A stretch of DNA of 42,520 bases from Thermoplasmata archaeon (GTDB taxonomy: Archaea; Thermoplasmatota; Thermoplasmata; Thermoplasmatales; Thermoplasmataceae), in assembly GCA_021835025.1 (NCBI GenBank), contig JAKBQY010000010.1:1-42520 (forward strand), written 5' to 3'. The notes below the pieces were generated by a model. It did not search any database. It worked only from the letters and a program-made list of their open reading frames with translations, and was not told the DNA's origin. A program made the position numbers and the translations under genes. Shown in pieces: positions 16,827-26,514 of the stretch (position 1 is its first letter; each line of letters starts with the position of its first letter).

Positions 16827-18774
16827 TTGGCCTCTTTGGTGTGCTAATTTCCTTTGGATTAAGGATCTTTTTAACCTTTTGCAGAAACTGTTCCTCATCC
16901 GGCCCTTTCATGAGTGCATTTGTAAGAACATCATCTATTGTAGCAGCGGATATTATTTCTATCTTGTTTTTATGGGCTTCATCAAGTATAATATCGTTAA
17001 AGTTTGATTCCGGTACTATTACCTTTGAAAGTCCAGTGTCTATTGCGGCCTCCACCTTGGCGGTCACACCACCAACAGGAAGTACATCTCCCCTGATGCT
17101 CAATGAACCTGTCATTGCAACAGTTTGATCAATTGGTATATCCTCTATTGCGGATATAATGGCAGTTGCTATTGAAACACTGGCGGAATCACCTTCAACA
17201 CCCTCATATGTTCCAATAAATTGTACATGTATATCCATATCAGCAATATTTTTACCACTTATTTTTTTAACAACAGCAGAAACATTCTGTACGGCTTCTT
17301 TTGCAATATCACCGAGTTTGCCTGTGGCATATACCATACCATTGCCGGAATGCTGTGCCTGAGTAATTTCAGCAACAATTGGCATTACAACTCCAGTAAA
17401 ATCAGACATATCATTAGAACCCATGACAGCTAGGCCATTAACCTTCCCCACTGCCTGGCCACTTCCTGTAAACATTTTGTAAAGTTTTTTAACCTCTATT
17501 GCACGATCTGCAATCTGCTGTTCAACAGGTTTGCTCAGATCTCTAGCGGCATTCACATCCTGGGCTGTAACTATTACTTCTTTATTACTGACTGCTATAT
17601 CGCCTGCAATTCTTACAAGGCCTCCAAGTTCTCTCAGTCTAAGAGTTAACCTACCCTTGCGTCCTGCCCTTTTCTGAGCCTCCTTTATTATCTCACTTAT
17701 TGCATCTGCATCAAAAGGTGGTATTTTCTTATCCTTTGATATTTCCTGTGCTATGAACTGTACAATTTTTCTACGGTTATCGTCATTATCATCCATTGTA
17801 TCATTCATATACACTTCGTAACCATATCCCCTTATTCTTGATCTCAAAGCGGGATGCATATTTCTTATTGCATCAACATTTCCTGCAGCTACAAGCACAA
17901 AATCACATGGTACTGGTTCTGTTTGAACCATGGCACCTGCACTTCTTTCGCTCTGCCCGGATATTGAAAATTTCTTTTCCTGCATTGCGGATAACAAAGC
18001 CTGTTGGTCTTCTGGCCTTAAGAGGTTTATTTCATCTATAAACAGGATTCCTTTATCTGCTTTCTGCATATTGCCTGCTTCAACTCTTTCATGTGCAGGG
18101 GTCTCAAGTCCACCTGACTGGAAGGGATCGTGTCTTACGTCTCCCAGTAGGGCTCCGGAATGTGCACCCGTTGAATCTACAAATGGAGGTTTATCATTTG
18201 GGTTGTGTGAAATCAGTATTTTAGGAACCATCACCTTCTCAACCCTGGCCGCTGGATTCATGGCGAGAAGTATATATAGGAAGGCTGCGCCTATTATGGC
18301 AAAAAACAGTATCTCTATTGCTGTGCCCGGACTGGTTCTGTATAAAACAATAGCAAGTATAATGCCAAGGAGTATGATTGAAAAAACAATAAATAATAGA
18401 CTTTTTGATCTATCTTTTTTCTCTCTTTCAGCCTTTATCTGGTACTGTTTCAATATCTCCTTGCCCTTTCCCGCAGGAAACGTTTTTATTCTTGGTTTAT
18501 TTGAATCTTCAGGATTTGGGAAGCATAAAATATCTTCTAAATCCTCTTTTGGTAGAAAATCAACCATGGATTGCGCTATCATTGATTTACCCGTTCCAGG
18601 TTCACCTATAAGGAGAACATGCCTTTTTTGAATGGCTGCTTTTTTTATAACTTCACCTGCTTTGTCCTGGCCAATCACCTGATTGAATAGCAATTTAGGT
18701 ACCTCAACATCTTTGGTGGATTTTACACCAAGTTTGGATACCCATTCTTCAACTTCATCATTATTTGTGTCCAC
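16816..18774 (-). CDS. lonB: Membrane-anchored ATP-dependent protease LonB
   Basis: A 652-aa archaeal Lon. The AAA+ domain has Walker A GEPGTGKSM (about residues 56-64) and is interrupted by two membrane helices (about 124-142 and 150-167) that anchor it to the cytoplasmic membrane, the archaeal LonB hallmark. Walker B (ILFIDEINLL) and sensor motifs follow. The C-terminal protease domain has the catalytic Ser in EGDSASVSIATA and the catalytic Lys in GGVTAKVEAAID. It degrades misfolded proteins. It is co-transcribed with the overlapping cgi121-like gene. Confidence 0.97.
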   Translation of the reverse strand: MDTNNDEVEEWVSKLGVKSTKDVEVPKLLFNQVIGQDKAGEVIKKAAIQKRHVLLIGEPGTGKSMIAQSMVDFLPKEDLEDILCFPNPEDSNKPRIKTFPAGKGKEILKQYQIKAEREKKDRSKSLLFIVFSIILLGIILAIVLYRTSPGTAIEILFFAIIGAAFLYILLAMNPAARVEKVMVPKILISHNPNDKPPFVDSTGAHSGALLGDVRHDPFQSGGLETPAHERVEAGNMQKADKGILFIDEINLLRPEDQQALLSAMQEKKFSISGQSERSAGAMVQTEPVPCDFVLVAAGNVDAIRNMHPALRSRIRGYGYEVYMNDTMDDNDDNRRKIVQFIAQEISKDKKIPPFDADAISEIIKEAQKRAGRKGRLTLRLRELGGLVRIAGDIAVSNKEVIVTAQDVNAARDLSKPVEQQIADRAIEVKKLYKMFTGSGQAVGKVNGLAVMGSNDMSDFTGVVMPIVAEITQAQHSGNGMVYATGKLGDIAKEAVQNVSAVVKKISGKNIADMDIHVQFIGTYEGVEGDSASVSIATAIISAIEDIPIDQTVAMTGSLSIRGDVLPVGGVTAKVEAAIDTGLSKVIVPESNFNDIILDEAHKNKIEIISAATIDDVLTNALMKGPDEEQFLQKVKKILNPKEISTPKRPNAI

Positions 18775-18978
18775 ATTATGATAATCTAATCCTAATAATT
18801 AAGTTTTTCCTATTAAAACGTGTTAAAAACTTTCTAAATTAATATCATTATAACAAGTTTTGAGGAGAGTAGTGAATGCCCCATCCATCATATATCTCAA
18901 TGGCAACTTTATATTCAACCATAGGCAATAACATAATCTTTCCCCTTATACAATTAATTCTATCGAATATCCATCTGG

Positions 18979-19686
18979 TTAAATTTTGTATGAATATCCA
19001 TTATACGTTAAAGATAGATTATACAAAAATCGGTGGTCATCCCCACCTTGAATTATGCCATAACACTCCTTATTATTGAATTGTACACTTTTTATTTTTA
19101 ATTCGTTATAAACCATATCAGTATCAATCGGTTCATTCCCAAAAGATATTCTTTCATGAAATGTTTTAAATTTTTTTTCAATAAGAACTTCCATTATAAA
19201 ATTCACATCATATGGTATTATCCCCTTGAAAAATAGGTTATTATCATCATAATTGAGCAATAAATTTAATTTATCATCAATATGCAAGGATCCTGCTATT
19301 ATATATTTTAATAAGGAGGTGTTGTAAACCGTGGCCTTTAAACTATTTTTTTGCTGGTTATTTAATATGCCTTTTAATTTCGGATCGGCAATGTATATGT
19401 AGAATTTGCTATTTCTTTTTTCTATTCTGTGCATACTTATGTTATTTGACCCGTCAACATTAACAAATCCAAGGGATAAATAGTTAACATTGTTTATATC
19501 ATCATGTAAAAATGGAAGATCCTTATCACTTCTATAAAAATGCTTGAATGATTTCTGTTTAAAAACCTGCTCCCTTTTTTCATTATTTGTTTCAATATTT
19601 TTTAATTTATCGATAAAATATTCAATACTATAAGCACTTAAAGAATCATAATTTATTTTCCAACCATTATTATATACTGTCTTCAT
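18979..19686 (-). CDS. Hypothetical protein, 235 aa
   Basis: I do not recognise this protein. It looks soluble, rich in Asn, Lys, Ile and Tyr, with many beta-type segments (FYIYIADPKL, NLLLNYDDNNLFF) and no membrane span or catalytic motif. The frame is open to 19734, but the ATG at 19686 has an A/T box (AATATTTATTTA, near 19712-19722) about 29 bases upstream and gives a more natural N-terminus. The 200-base spacer between it and lonB holds no clear feature. Confidence 0.6.
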   Translation of the reverse strand: MKTVYNNGWKINYDSLSAYSIEYFIDKLKNIETNNEKREQVFKQKSFKHFYRSDKDLPFLHDDINNVNYLSLGFVNVDGSNNISMHRIEKRNSKFYIYIADPKLKGILNNQQKNSLKATVYNTSLLKYIIAGSLHIDDKLNLLLNYDDNNLFFKGIIPYDVNFIMEVLIEKKFKTFHERISFGNEPIDTDMVYNELKIKSVQFNNKECYGIIQGGDDHRFLYNLSLTYNGYSYKI

Positions 19687-19772
19687 TATTGTACATATTA
19701 TCCGATAATAAATAAATATTGATGCCTTGTACAACCCATATTATAGAACGGCAAAATAAATATTTACAAAAA

Positions 19773-19931
19773 TTAAGAAAATTCTTCCTGTAATTCAAGT
19801 ATTACGTCATTTATCACATCTTCCATGGTCAAGCCGGTATATTCCCTCAAACCCCCCATATCAGACCTGAGTCGGGCCAAATAGCCATCCTCACTTTTCT
19901 CAAACTCTATATTGCACAAAAGTTCCTCCAT
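19773..19931 (-). CDS. Small acidic protein, 52 aa, HicB-like fold suspected
   Basis: ATG at 19931 to TAA at 19773. The product starts MEELLCNIEFEKSEDGYLAR, continues with RSDMGGLREYTGLTMEDVI and ends ELQEEFS. A beta strand, a DGY-x-A-R-L turn and strand, then a helix beginning TMEDV resemble the compact HicB-type partial RNase H fold of small antitoxin-like or regulatory proteins. No toxin gene is beside it. Its regular pattern, lack of internal stops and separate spacing between two same-strand genes argue for a real gene. Confidence 0.6.
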   Translation of the reverse strand: MEELLCNIEFEKSEDGYLARLRSDMGGLREYTGLTMEDVINDVILELQEEFS

Positions 19932-19986
19932 AATAATCATTCATGAAATTATAAACACTATTTAAAAATTACCATATAATTATCGA

Positions 19987-21243
19987 TTATCTTGAATAAT
20001 ATCCTAAAATTATATCAGAAACATTATTCCCAGTACGGCCAGTGGTTATTATGCCATTTTCCATCAGAGCATGATAACTATCATTGTTCTGAAGATATTC
20101 ATCTATATTGTCTATTTTTGTAGAATTATCAACTATTCCACCAGCTGCAGGGCTTAACCCATCAATGCCGTCCGTGCCAAAGCTCAAATAAAGAAAATGT
20201 TCATTTTTCTGGGATTTTTTGAATAATTTCAGTACAAGCTCCTCATTTCTACCGCCGATGCCTTTGCCCTTTACCATAACAGTCGTTTCTCCACCACAAA
20301 CAAACCAGAAAGCGGAATTTTTTATTTCATACGTTTTTCTTAAAATTTCCAGTATATCGTTGGAAACATTTTCAATATCCCCGTTAATATTGCTACCTAA
20401 ACATATGCTGTTTCCATCCATATTTTTATATATATAATCCACAAAAGTTCTATTGTTTAAAACAATATTATTCTGTATATTTGAATAATATTTTTCATCA
20501 AGGGTGTTCGGCCTGTAATTATTCAAGGCAAATATTTTTAAATCATCCCTTTTTATGTATCTCTGAATTATCTTTTTTACATCTACTTCATCCTTCCTTT
20601 TAACAAGGGGTCCAGATGCTATGATTGACATATCATCAAAAAATACATCGGATATTATATATGAAACTACCCGGGCAGGGTATAAATATTTGGCCATTTT
20701 ACCATTCTTTACCCTTGATATGCCAGAGCGTATGATATTCAAATCATAAATATTTCCGCCATTGTTCATTATTTCCTTTGAAATCTCCATTATATTATCC
20801 ACAGAAATATTATTTTCTGGAATTTCAAAAAGAGCAGATCCCCCACCGGATATTAATACTATGACCAAATCATTTTCGTGGAGACCTTCAATATTTGACA
20901 TCAACTTTATTGAAGAATCGACAGATATTTGGCTAATAAAAGGGTGTGAGCCTTTCAAGATTTCAAGCTCAGAAAATTTATTGCTATCGACCTCATCTTC
21001 AGGCACTATGATTCCTGCATATTTAATTTTATTATGTATCTTTTCCCTTATTCCAGTATACATTTTAAATGCAGCTTTGCCGAAGCCAATTACATATATT
21101 TTATCGTATTTACTGATGTCCATATCAAATTTTTTAGACATTACATTTTCTGGTGAAAATTTTTTTATAGCTTCTTCAATTAAATCGAGAGCGTATTTTC
21201 TTTTATCATTTGTTGAAATCTGGTCATTATTTAATATAGTCAT
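19987..21243 (-). CDS. gck: Glycerate 2-kinase (GckA/MOFRL family)
   Basis: It phosphorylates D-glycerate to 2-phosphoglycerate, the exit step of the non-phosphorylative Entner-Doudoroff pathway used by Thermoplasmatales. The 418-aa protein has the family's N-terminal domain with YVIGFGKAAFKMY, the substrate/phosphate region VLISGGGSALFE, and SDVFFDDMSIIASGPL. The C-terminal MOFRL domain has WFVCGGETTVMVKGKGIGGRNEELVL and LSFGTDGIDGLSPAAGGIVD. All key motifs are intact. It is divergent from the amino-acid permease, which may share a promoter region. Confidence 0.93.
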   Translation of the reverse strand: MTILNNDQISTNDKRKYALDLIEEAIKKFSPENVMSKKFDMDISKYDKIYVIGFGKAAFKMYTGIREKIHNKIKYAGIIVPEDEVDSNKFSELEILKGSHPFISQISVDSSIKLMSNIEGLHENDLVIVLISGGGSALFEIPENNISVDNIMEISKEIMNNGGNIYDLNIIRSGISRVKNGKMAKYLYPARVVSYIISDVFFDDMSIIASGPLVKRKDEVDVKKIIQRYIKRDDLKIFALNNYRPNTLDEKYYSNIQNNIVLNNRTFVDYIYKNMDGNSICLGSNINGDIENVSNDILEILRKTYEIKNSAFWFVCGGETTVMVKGKGIGGRNEELVLKLFKKSQKNEHFLYLSFGTDGIDGLSPAAGGIVDNSTKIDNIDEYLQNNDSYHALMENGIITTGRTGNNVSDIILGYYSR

Positions 21244-21382
21244 ACTTATAATAATTGTTGGAACGTTTTTAATTCTATCGATTGGTGAATAAAAATCGCC
21301 GGAAATGGGGTAATTATTTAATTTCCGCTCATAAAGTTTATAAATGGGAAAATTAAAATATGGATAGGGTATTATCTTATAC

Positions 21383-22897
21383 GTGACAGAAGAAAAGGAT
21401 GTTTTTCGTTCAAAGGAGGAGTATAGACATTTGAAGTATAACCAGTTGACCCTGAAACACGCTGTTTCACAGGCAATTGGATTGAATGCACCTGGTGGTA
21501 CAATTGTTCTTTATGTTGCAGGAACTGCGGCTTTATTGACATTTACCTTTTCAAAGTATCCTGATGGGGCTTTTTCCATACCTCTTATTTTATTGATGGC
21601 TCTTGTTGTATACTCTATGATGAGTTATTCATCCTATGAATTCTCTAAATATTTATCTAGTTCAGGTGGATATTATACTTTTGTTGCAAATGGGCTTGGC
21701 AGGTCTTTGGGGTTGACCACGGCACTGTCATATATCAGCTATCAGATATTGAGTTTTACAGGTTTTGGAATTCTCGGCTTTGTTGGATTTGCATATGCAA
21801 TTTTGCCAAGTCTGGGAATAACGTTGCCCTATGTAAACATTTTATGGATACCAGTGGCGGTTGTCTTCATTTTATTTGTCAGCTTTCTAATATATAAAGG
21901 TATAAAACCCTCTTTAAAATATGTATCATATGCCATATTAATTGAGGTTATATTTTTTATTGGAACTTCAATATATTTAATTGGAATAAACCATTCTGCA
22001 CTCACCATTAAACCATTCACTGCTATTCCAGTGGGTGGCAATTTCATTATTTTGGCAGCAATGATGGTATATGCAATAGGTACTTTTGTTGGTGTGGGCG
22101 GATCAATCCCAATAGCAGAGGAAACAAAGAATCCAAAGAGAAATGTTCCACTTTCTATAATACTGAGTATTTTTATTCTTGGAATAACAATTATATTATC
22201 GGCATATGCTGAAGTTGTTTCATGGGGATATTCGAATATGATCAACTTTGGAACCGGATCGGGAATAGGGGCATATCCCGTACTTTCAATATATAAAAGT
22301 GGCTTTGGGTATTTGAGTGCGATACCATTTGTAGTCCTTTTAATAATTGTTATAAATTCATTTTTCACTGCAACTATATCATTGGGTACAAATGCCACAA
22401 GGGTTCTGTTTTCACTTTCAAGGGAACATGTAATCCCGGAAAAATTATCAAGAACAAATACAAGGGGAGTTCCAGTATACGCAGTTATTTTTATCACTGT
22501 AATCTCACTTATAATTGTTATTTCAACCGGCTTGATCTTTGAATATCTTTATCCTGGGCAGATTATAGGTGCCCTGCTATACGCATCAGTGTTTTTGCTT
22601 GTACTTGAATCGCCAATAACATACATAGTTCATATTTTGACAAACACATCACTTTACAGTTTTCTTAAAAAGAATAACCAGAAAACACATTTTGTGAAAC
22701 ATATTGTTATACCAACTATTTCAAGCCTTACCCTTTTCGGTGCAATATTTGCAGCAGTATACTTTGATTTAAGCGCGCCATACATATATGGTGTATATGG
22801 ATCACTGATATGGGTATCAGCAATATTCATAACTGTAATAGTTATGTATACAAAATACAGGAAGAAACTAAATAATCTTGGGGATTTTTCCCTATAA
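21383..22897 (+). CDS. APC-superfamily amino acid permease
   Basis: A 504-aa protein with about twelve hydrophobic segments. The first helix region (HAVSQAIGLNAPGGTIVLYVAG) carries the glycine-rich unwound motif typical of APC transporters. The segment GGSIPIAEETKNPKRNVPLSI is the conserved TM6-loop signature with E-E-x-x-N-P. It probably imports an amino acid or related amine by proton symport. The substrate is unknown. The start codon is GTG at 21383. The 3' end overlaps the convergent pncB by six bases. Confidence 0.9.
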   Translation: MTEEKDVFRSKEEYRHLKYNQLTLKHAVSQAIGLNAPGGTIVLYVAGTAALLTFTFSKYPDGAFSIPLILLMALVVYSMMSYSSYEFSKYLSSSGGYYTFVANGLGRSLGLTTALSYISYQILSFTGFGILGFVGFAYAILPSLGITLPYVNILWIPVAVVFILFVSFLIYKGIKPSLKYVSYAILIEVIFFIGTSIYLIGINHSALTIKPFTAIPVGGNFIILAAMMVYAIGTFVGVGGSIPIAEETKNPKRNVPLSIILSIFILGITIILSAYAEVVSWGYSNMINFGTGSGIGAYPVLSIYKSGFGYLSAIPFVVLLIIVINSFFTATISLGTNATRVLFSLSREHVIPEKLSRTNTRGVPVYAVIFITVISLIIVISTGLIFEYLYPGQIIGALLYASVFLLVLESPITYIVHILTNTSLYSFLKKNNQKTHFVKHIVIPTISSLTLFGAIFAAVYFDLSAPYIYGVYGSLIWVSAIFITVIVMYTKYRKKLNNLGDFSL

Positions 22898-24061
22898 ATT
22901 TAATATATTGCCAATTTGGTTTATAGATCTATCCCTGATTTCAGATATATTTTCAGTTTTTATAACATTTCCATTTTTAATATATTGAGTTAAAATATTT
23001 TCCATAGAACCGCCACATTCACACCTTTTATTGCTAATCGTATGTGGAACTACATTTAATTTATAGCATTGATTGCATCTTAAAACATTTTTTATTCCAG
23101 AAAATTTTCCCCTTTTGGTTATATCATTGCCATCAACATTTACAATGTCCATTCCAAAGTCAACAGTTTTTGCCGAGGCTATTGAAGTACCTATTCCAAA
23201 TGAGGAAACACCTGCTTCGACGAGTTCCGGCAGATCCTCAATTTTAATTCCACCTGAAACCATTATCTTTACATTTTGATGATTCCTTAAATTCAATTCC
23301 CATCGAATTTCCCTGATAATATTTGCAAAATTGCCCCGTCTTGAGGATGGTGTATCAAGCCTGATATAATCTACGTCGGGGAATTCGTCAGCGGCTCTTA
23401 TAGCTGCAAATTTTTCATCCATATATGTATCTATCAAGAACACCCTGAATTTTGAATTTTCATACTGTATTTTCCATGCACGGTCATCACCCAAAATCAG
23501 GGAAAGGGAATGGGGCATGGTTCCCGATGGCTCTATTCCAAGAATTTCACCACTTAAAACGCCGGAAACACCAGATGCACCACCGATATATGAGGATCTA
23601 TCAATCATTGGGGAAATTGCGGGATGCATCCTTCTGATGCCGAAGGATATGAATGGTATTTCTCCAAGCATTTTCCTTATCATTGATGAATATGATGATA
23701 TGCCTGAAGCCTGGCATATAAAACCTAGAATTGATGTTTCAAATTCTCCAAAATCAAGATAATTTCCTTCTATCCTGATAAATGGAACTGGTACCCCGTT
23801 TATATCCCTGTTTTTTAATACCGTTCCTTCAGGTATTGCATATAAATCAATATTTTTACCCTTTAACAGTGAGATAACATCGTTTAGGCCGGTAAAATTA
23901 ATGAAATTGTAATCCGTTGATGGTACTGTAACTTCCATTGTTACCCTTGGATTTATTGATAATTCCTTAAGATATTTTTCAGTTTTTTCAAAATAAACAT
24001 CTGTAACCTTTCTATTTACTATGTCCTGATCGTTGGCCATTACAAATTTATTCATTTTCAT
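22892..24061 (-). CDS. pncB: Nicotinate phosphoribosyltransferase
   Basis: It makes nicotinate mononucleotide from nicotinate and PRPP for NAD salvage. The 389-aa sequence is of the archaeal type. It has the substrate-region FISFGIRRMHPAISPMIDR, the phosphate-binding VSGGIKIEDLPELVEAG and FGIGTSIA at the barrel C-termini, and a C-terminal zinc-ribbon-like set (CNQCYK and CECGG). Its start overlaps the end of the nicotinamidase gene by 14 bases, so product channelling or coupled translation is likely. The ATG at 24061 is followed closely by another at 24055, and either is possible. Confidence 0.92.
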   Translation of the reverse strand: MKMNKFVMANDQDIVNRKVTDVYFEKTEKYLKELSINPRVTMEVTVPSTDYNFINFTGLNDVISLLKGKNIDLYAIPEGTVLKNRDINGVPVPFIRIEGNYLDFGEFETSILGFICQASGISSYSSMIRKMLGEIPFISFGIRRMHPAISPMIDRSSYIGGASGVSGVLSGEILGIEPSGTMPHSLSLILGDDRAWKIQYENSKFRVFLIDTYMDEKFAAIRAADEFPDVDYIRLDTPSSRRGNFANIIREIRWELNLRNHQNVKIMVSGGIKIEDLPELVEAGVSSFGIGTSIASAKTVDFGMDIVNVDGNDITKRGKFSGIKNVLRCNQCYKLNVVPHTISNKRCECGGSMENILTQYIKNGNVIKTENISEIRDRSINQIGNILNL

Positions 24062-24596
24062 TTACCTCTTTTATGAATTTCTCCGAATTTATTATGTGAT
24101 AACCATAGTTTATTTTAATATTGTTAAGTGCTGATTTATGGTTTCTTTCATTTATGGATGAACACAGATCAGATACTACAGATACATCATAGTATCTATA
24201 AAATGCTCCTGCACATGTATGTATTATGCATATATCGGTACTGATCCCAAATAAATATATTTTTTTTATTTCGAGCGCTCTTAACAGGGAATCAAGGTCT
24301 GTATCATAGAAGGCATCATAATGGCGTTTCTTAATCACGAAATCCGGATATTCAGAGAGTATGCTAACAATCTCTGATGATTTTGTGCCATCAAGGGCGT
24401 GTTCACCCCATACGTTGAACTCTGGATCGTTCTTTATGTGTGAGTCCTTGGCGAAAATTATAGGAACATTGCTTATTTTTTGTAAAATTTTATCGGCTTT
24501 CTCAACGGTTTCTATTGATTTCTGGCTGCCAAACTTACCGGTAACAAAATCATTAATCATATCAACAATGAGAATACATGAATTTCTACTGTGCAT
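24048..24596 (-). CDS. pncA: Nicotinamidase (isochorismatase fold)
   Basis: It hydrolyses nicotinamide to nicotinate, the substrate of the next gene. The cysteine-hydrolase triad is visible: Asp in LIVDMINDFV, Lys in VIKKRHYDAF and Cys in GISTDICIIHT. The metal-binding region is IIFAKDSHIKNDPEF, with the aspartate and histidine in place. At 182 aa it is of normal length. It lies 30 bases downstream of cysS and overlaps pncB. An A/T box about 20-25 bases before the ATG would allow its own leaderless transcript. Confidence 0.88.
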   Translation of the reverse strand: MHSRNSCILIVDMINDFVTGKFGSQKSIETVEKADKILQKISNVPIIFAKDSHIKNDPEFNVWGEHALDGTKSSEIVSILSEYPDFVIKKRHYDAFYDTDLDSLLRALEIKKIYLFGISTDICIIHTCAGAFYRYYDVSVVSDLCSSINERNHKSALNNIKINYGYHIINSEKFIKEVNENE

Positions 24597-24626
24597 GGAG
24601 TATACATTATTTTTAAATATTAAATA

Positions 24627-26006
24627 TTAATGTTTGGTCCACCATATGGTCGTATCACCATTATCCTCTATATATATCCCATTGTCCAGGAGAGTCTTTC
24701 TGATATAATCCGATATATCATACATCCTGTTTTTTCTCATTGTATTTCTGATTTCAATTAAATTTTTTATTATATTATCATTTATACCCTTCTGATCATA
24801 TAATATGCATAAAAAGCTATTCAAATAATCCATTATTCCTATAATTTTATCTGCGGTTTCCACCGATATGGAATTGTAATTTTTATTTATATCGCCAATA
24901 AACTCAAGCATTTCCCGTATTAAAGATCTTGTATCGAAGTTATTTTCCATGATTTTATCAAATTTATCAATAATGCTTGAATAATCTACATTATATGGAC
25001 CATCTTTTTTATCAATGCTTTTAACCTTATTGTAAAATATATTGATCTTTTCTATTGTTTCACTGGAATCTTTCATAATCGCATCCGAGTACTCGATTGA
25101 AGTGTTGTAATTTGAATTTATCAATGCCAGCCTTAGGGCTTCTGGGGAATAAATATTTAAAATATCCTTGATTTTGATATAGTTCTTCAATGATTTTGAC
25201 ATTTTTTCCTCGTTTACATTAACCATGCCGGTATGTATCCAGTATCTTGCTAAATATTTCCTTTTGCTTATTGATCTCATCTGTGCTATTTCTGCTTCAT
25301 GGTGTGGAAAGATTAAATCTGCACCACCACCATGTATATCATATTCATAACCAAAGAACGTTTCAGTTATAGCGGTATCCTCAATATGCCATCCTGGCCT
25401 ACCTTTACCCCAAGGTGAATTCCAGTATGGTTCCCCAGGTTTCATCTTCTTCCATAGAACAAAATCTTCTGGATTTCTTTTATCCTCATTTAAAATACCA
25501 CGGGCATTTTCCTTTATTTCTTCCAAATTCTGATTTGATAATTTACCATAATCCTTGAATTTATGGACATCAAAATATACACCATCCGATGTTTCATATG
25601 CATAACCTTTTTTTATTATCCTTCTAATCTGGTTTATAATTTCCTTCATATACAATGTTGCCTTTGCATAGTATGTTACACTGTTTGCCTTTAATAAATT
25701 CATCAATCTTAGATATTCATTGTAATAATAATCTGCTACTTCTTCAGATTTCTTATTTTCTTCATTTGCCTTTTTTATAATTTTATCATCAATATCTGTA
25801 ATATTCTGTAAATAAAATACAGAAAAACCTTCGGCTCTTAAAAATTTTACCATAACATCAAAGAATATATTTGTTCTTGCATGGCCTATATGGAAATCAT
25901 CCTGAACTGTTGGTCCACATACGAAAATATTTATTCTTTTTTTATTGAACTCGATAAATTTTTCATCTGTTCTGCCAAGAGTGTTGTGAATTATCATTAA
26001 AAGCAT
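24627..26006 (-). CDS. cysS: Cysteinyl-tRNA synthetase
   Basis: A class I synthetase of 459 aa. The zinc-site first cysteine is in FVCGPTVQDD, the HIGH motif is HIGHARTN, the active-site GRPGWHIEDTAI contains the zinc histidine but Asp-Thr where many bacterial enzymes have a zinc Cys, and the second signature is EEKMSKSLKNYI. A C-terminal helical tRNA-binding region follows. Two start codons are three codons apart (26006 and 25997). The A/T box at about 26025-26036 suits the first. It is divergent from tRNA-Pro. Confidence 0.95.
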   Translation of the reverse strand: MLLMIIHNTLGRTDEKFIEFNKKRINIFVCGPTVQDDFHIGHARTNIFFDVMVKFLRAEGFSVFYLQNITDIDDKIIKKANEENKKSEEVADYYYNEYLRLMNLLKANSVTYYAKATLYMKEIINQIRRIIKKGYAYETSDGVYFDVHKFKDYGKLSNQNLEEIKENARGILNEDKRNPEDFVLWKKMKPGEPYWNSPWGKGRPGWHIEDTAITETFFGYEYDIHGGGADLIFPHHEAEIAQMRSISKRKYLARYWIHTGMVNVNEEKMSKSLKNYIKIKDILNIYSPEALRLALINSNYNTSIEYSDAIMKDSSETIEKINIFYNKVKSIDKKDGPYNVDYSSIIDKFDKIMENNFDTRSLIREMLEFIGDINKNYNSISVETADKIIGIMDYLNSFLCILYDQKGINDNIIKNLIEIRNTMRKNRMYDISDYIRKTLLDNGIYIEDNGDTTIWWTKH

Positions 26007-26043
26007 ATAATAAATTAAAAGATAAATTTTTAGATATCAAAAA

Positions 26044-26051
26044 TTTTTATA
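26044..26051 (+). promoter_or_regulatory. TATA box of tRNA-Pro
   Basis: TTTTTATA is centred about 25 bases upstream of the tRNA 5' end. The spacing fits an archaeal core promoter. It nearly abuts the divergent cysS promoter. Confidence 0.5.
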
Positions 26052-26072
26052 CCGCAAAGAAATATCTGCTCA

Positions 26073-26145
26073 GGGTTTGTGGGGTAGCATGGTATCCTTC
26101 CAGCTTCGGGAGTTGGAAACTCCGGTCCAAATCCGGACAGACCCA
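26073..26145 (+). tRNA. tRNA-Pro (anticodon CGG)
   Basis: A full cloverleaf can be drawn: acceptor GGGTTTG with CAGACCC (one G-T pair), a D arm with GG at 18-19, anticodon stem CCAGC/GTTGG around loop TTCGGGA, and T stem TCCGG/CCGGA around TCCAAAT. The anticodon CGG reads CCG. Discriminator A73 is present and CCA is not encoded. There is no intron. The accessory island begins directly after it. Confidence 0.93.
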
Positions 26146-26252
26146 TATATATTTGTTCCTTAAAAAACTCAACATTTAAATGGTTTTTATACTTATCCTA
26201 TTCATGGACTTCAATAGAAGGGAGAACAACAATAGAACTGACATTTGAGTTA

Positions 26253-26423
26253 TTAAACGTGGATTTTTCTCTCTTTCATTGCCAAAAAATTTCCCTTAAG
26301 ATTAATTTCTATTACCTTTTCAAATTCATGCTCTGTATAGTCTAGAAAACGTTTCTTAATATTAATTCTATGCCAAAGTTCTCCACTTTGAATTCTTTTG
26401 AGGACTTGCGCCCTGTGGAGCCG
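26253..26423 (-). pseudogene. Decayed coding remnant
   Basis: An open stretch of 56 codons without a start, bounded by a stop upstream. It ends with EHEFEKVIEINLKGNFLAMK. That segment resembles the mid-section of short-chain dehydrogenases (E-F-x-x-V-x-x-I-N-L-K-G). Just upstream, another stop-bounded stretch (VICILDGDAKFLNGNCL) resembles the end of the same family, in the wrong order. It could be scrambled dehydrogenase debris or another family. The rest of 26146-26514 shows nothing else. Confidence 0.3.
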
Positions 26424-26514
26424 CTAGAATATGTAAGAGTAACTTTTCAAGATACTCTCATTGAGACAGTTTCCATTCAGGAATTTTGCGTCCCCGTCCA
26501 ATATGCAGATAACC

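Noticed and set aside
18876-19079. Plus-strand frame of 67 codons preceded by a good Shine-Dalgarno-like GAGGAG
   Set aside because: It overlaps the 3' end of the better-supported minus-strand 235-aa gene by about 100 bases, and its product has no protein-like pattern beyond chance hydrophobicity.
21762-22497. Long minus-strand frame (222 codons, 21829-22497) inside the permease gene
   Set aside because: It is the antisense shadow of the twelve-span permease, whose codon pattern and motifs are clearly on the plus strand.
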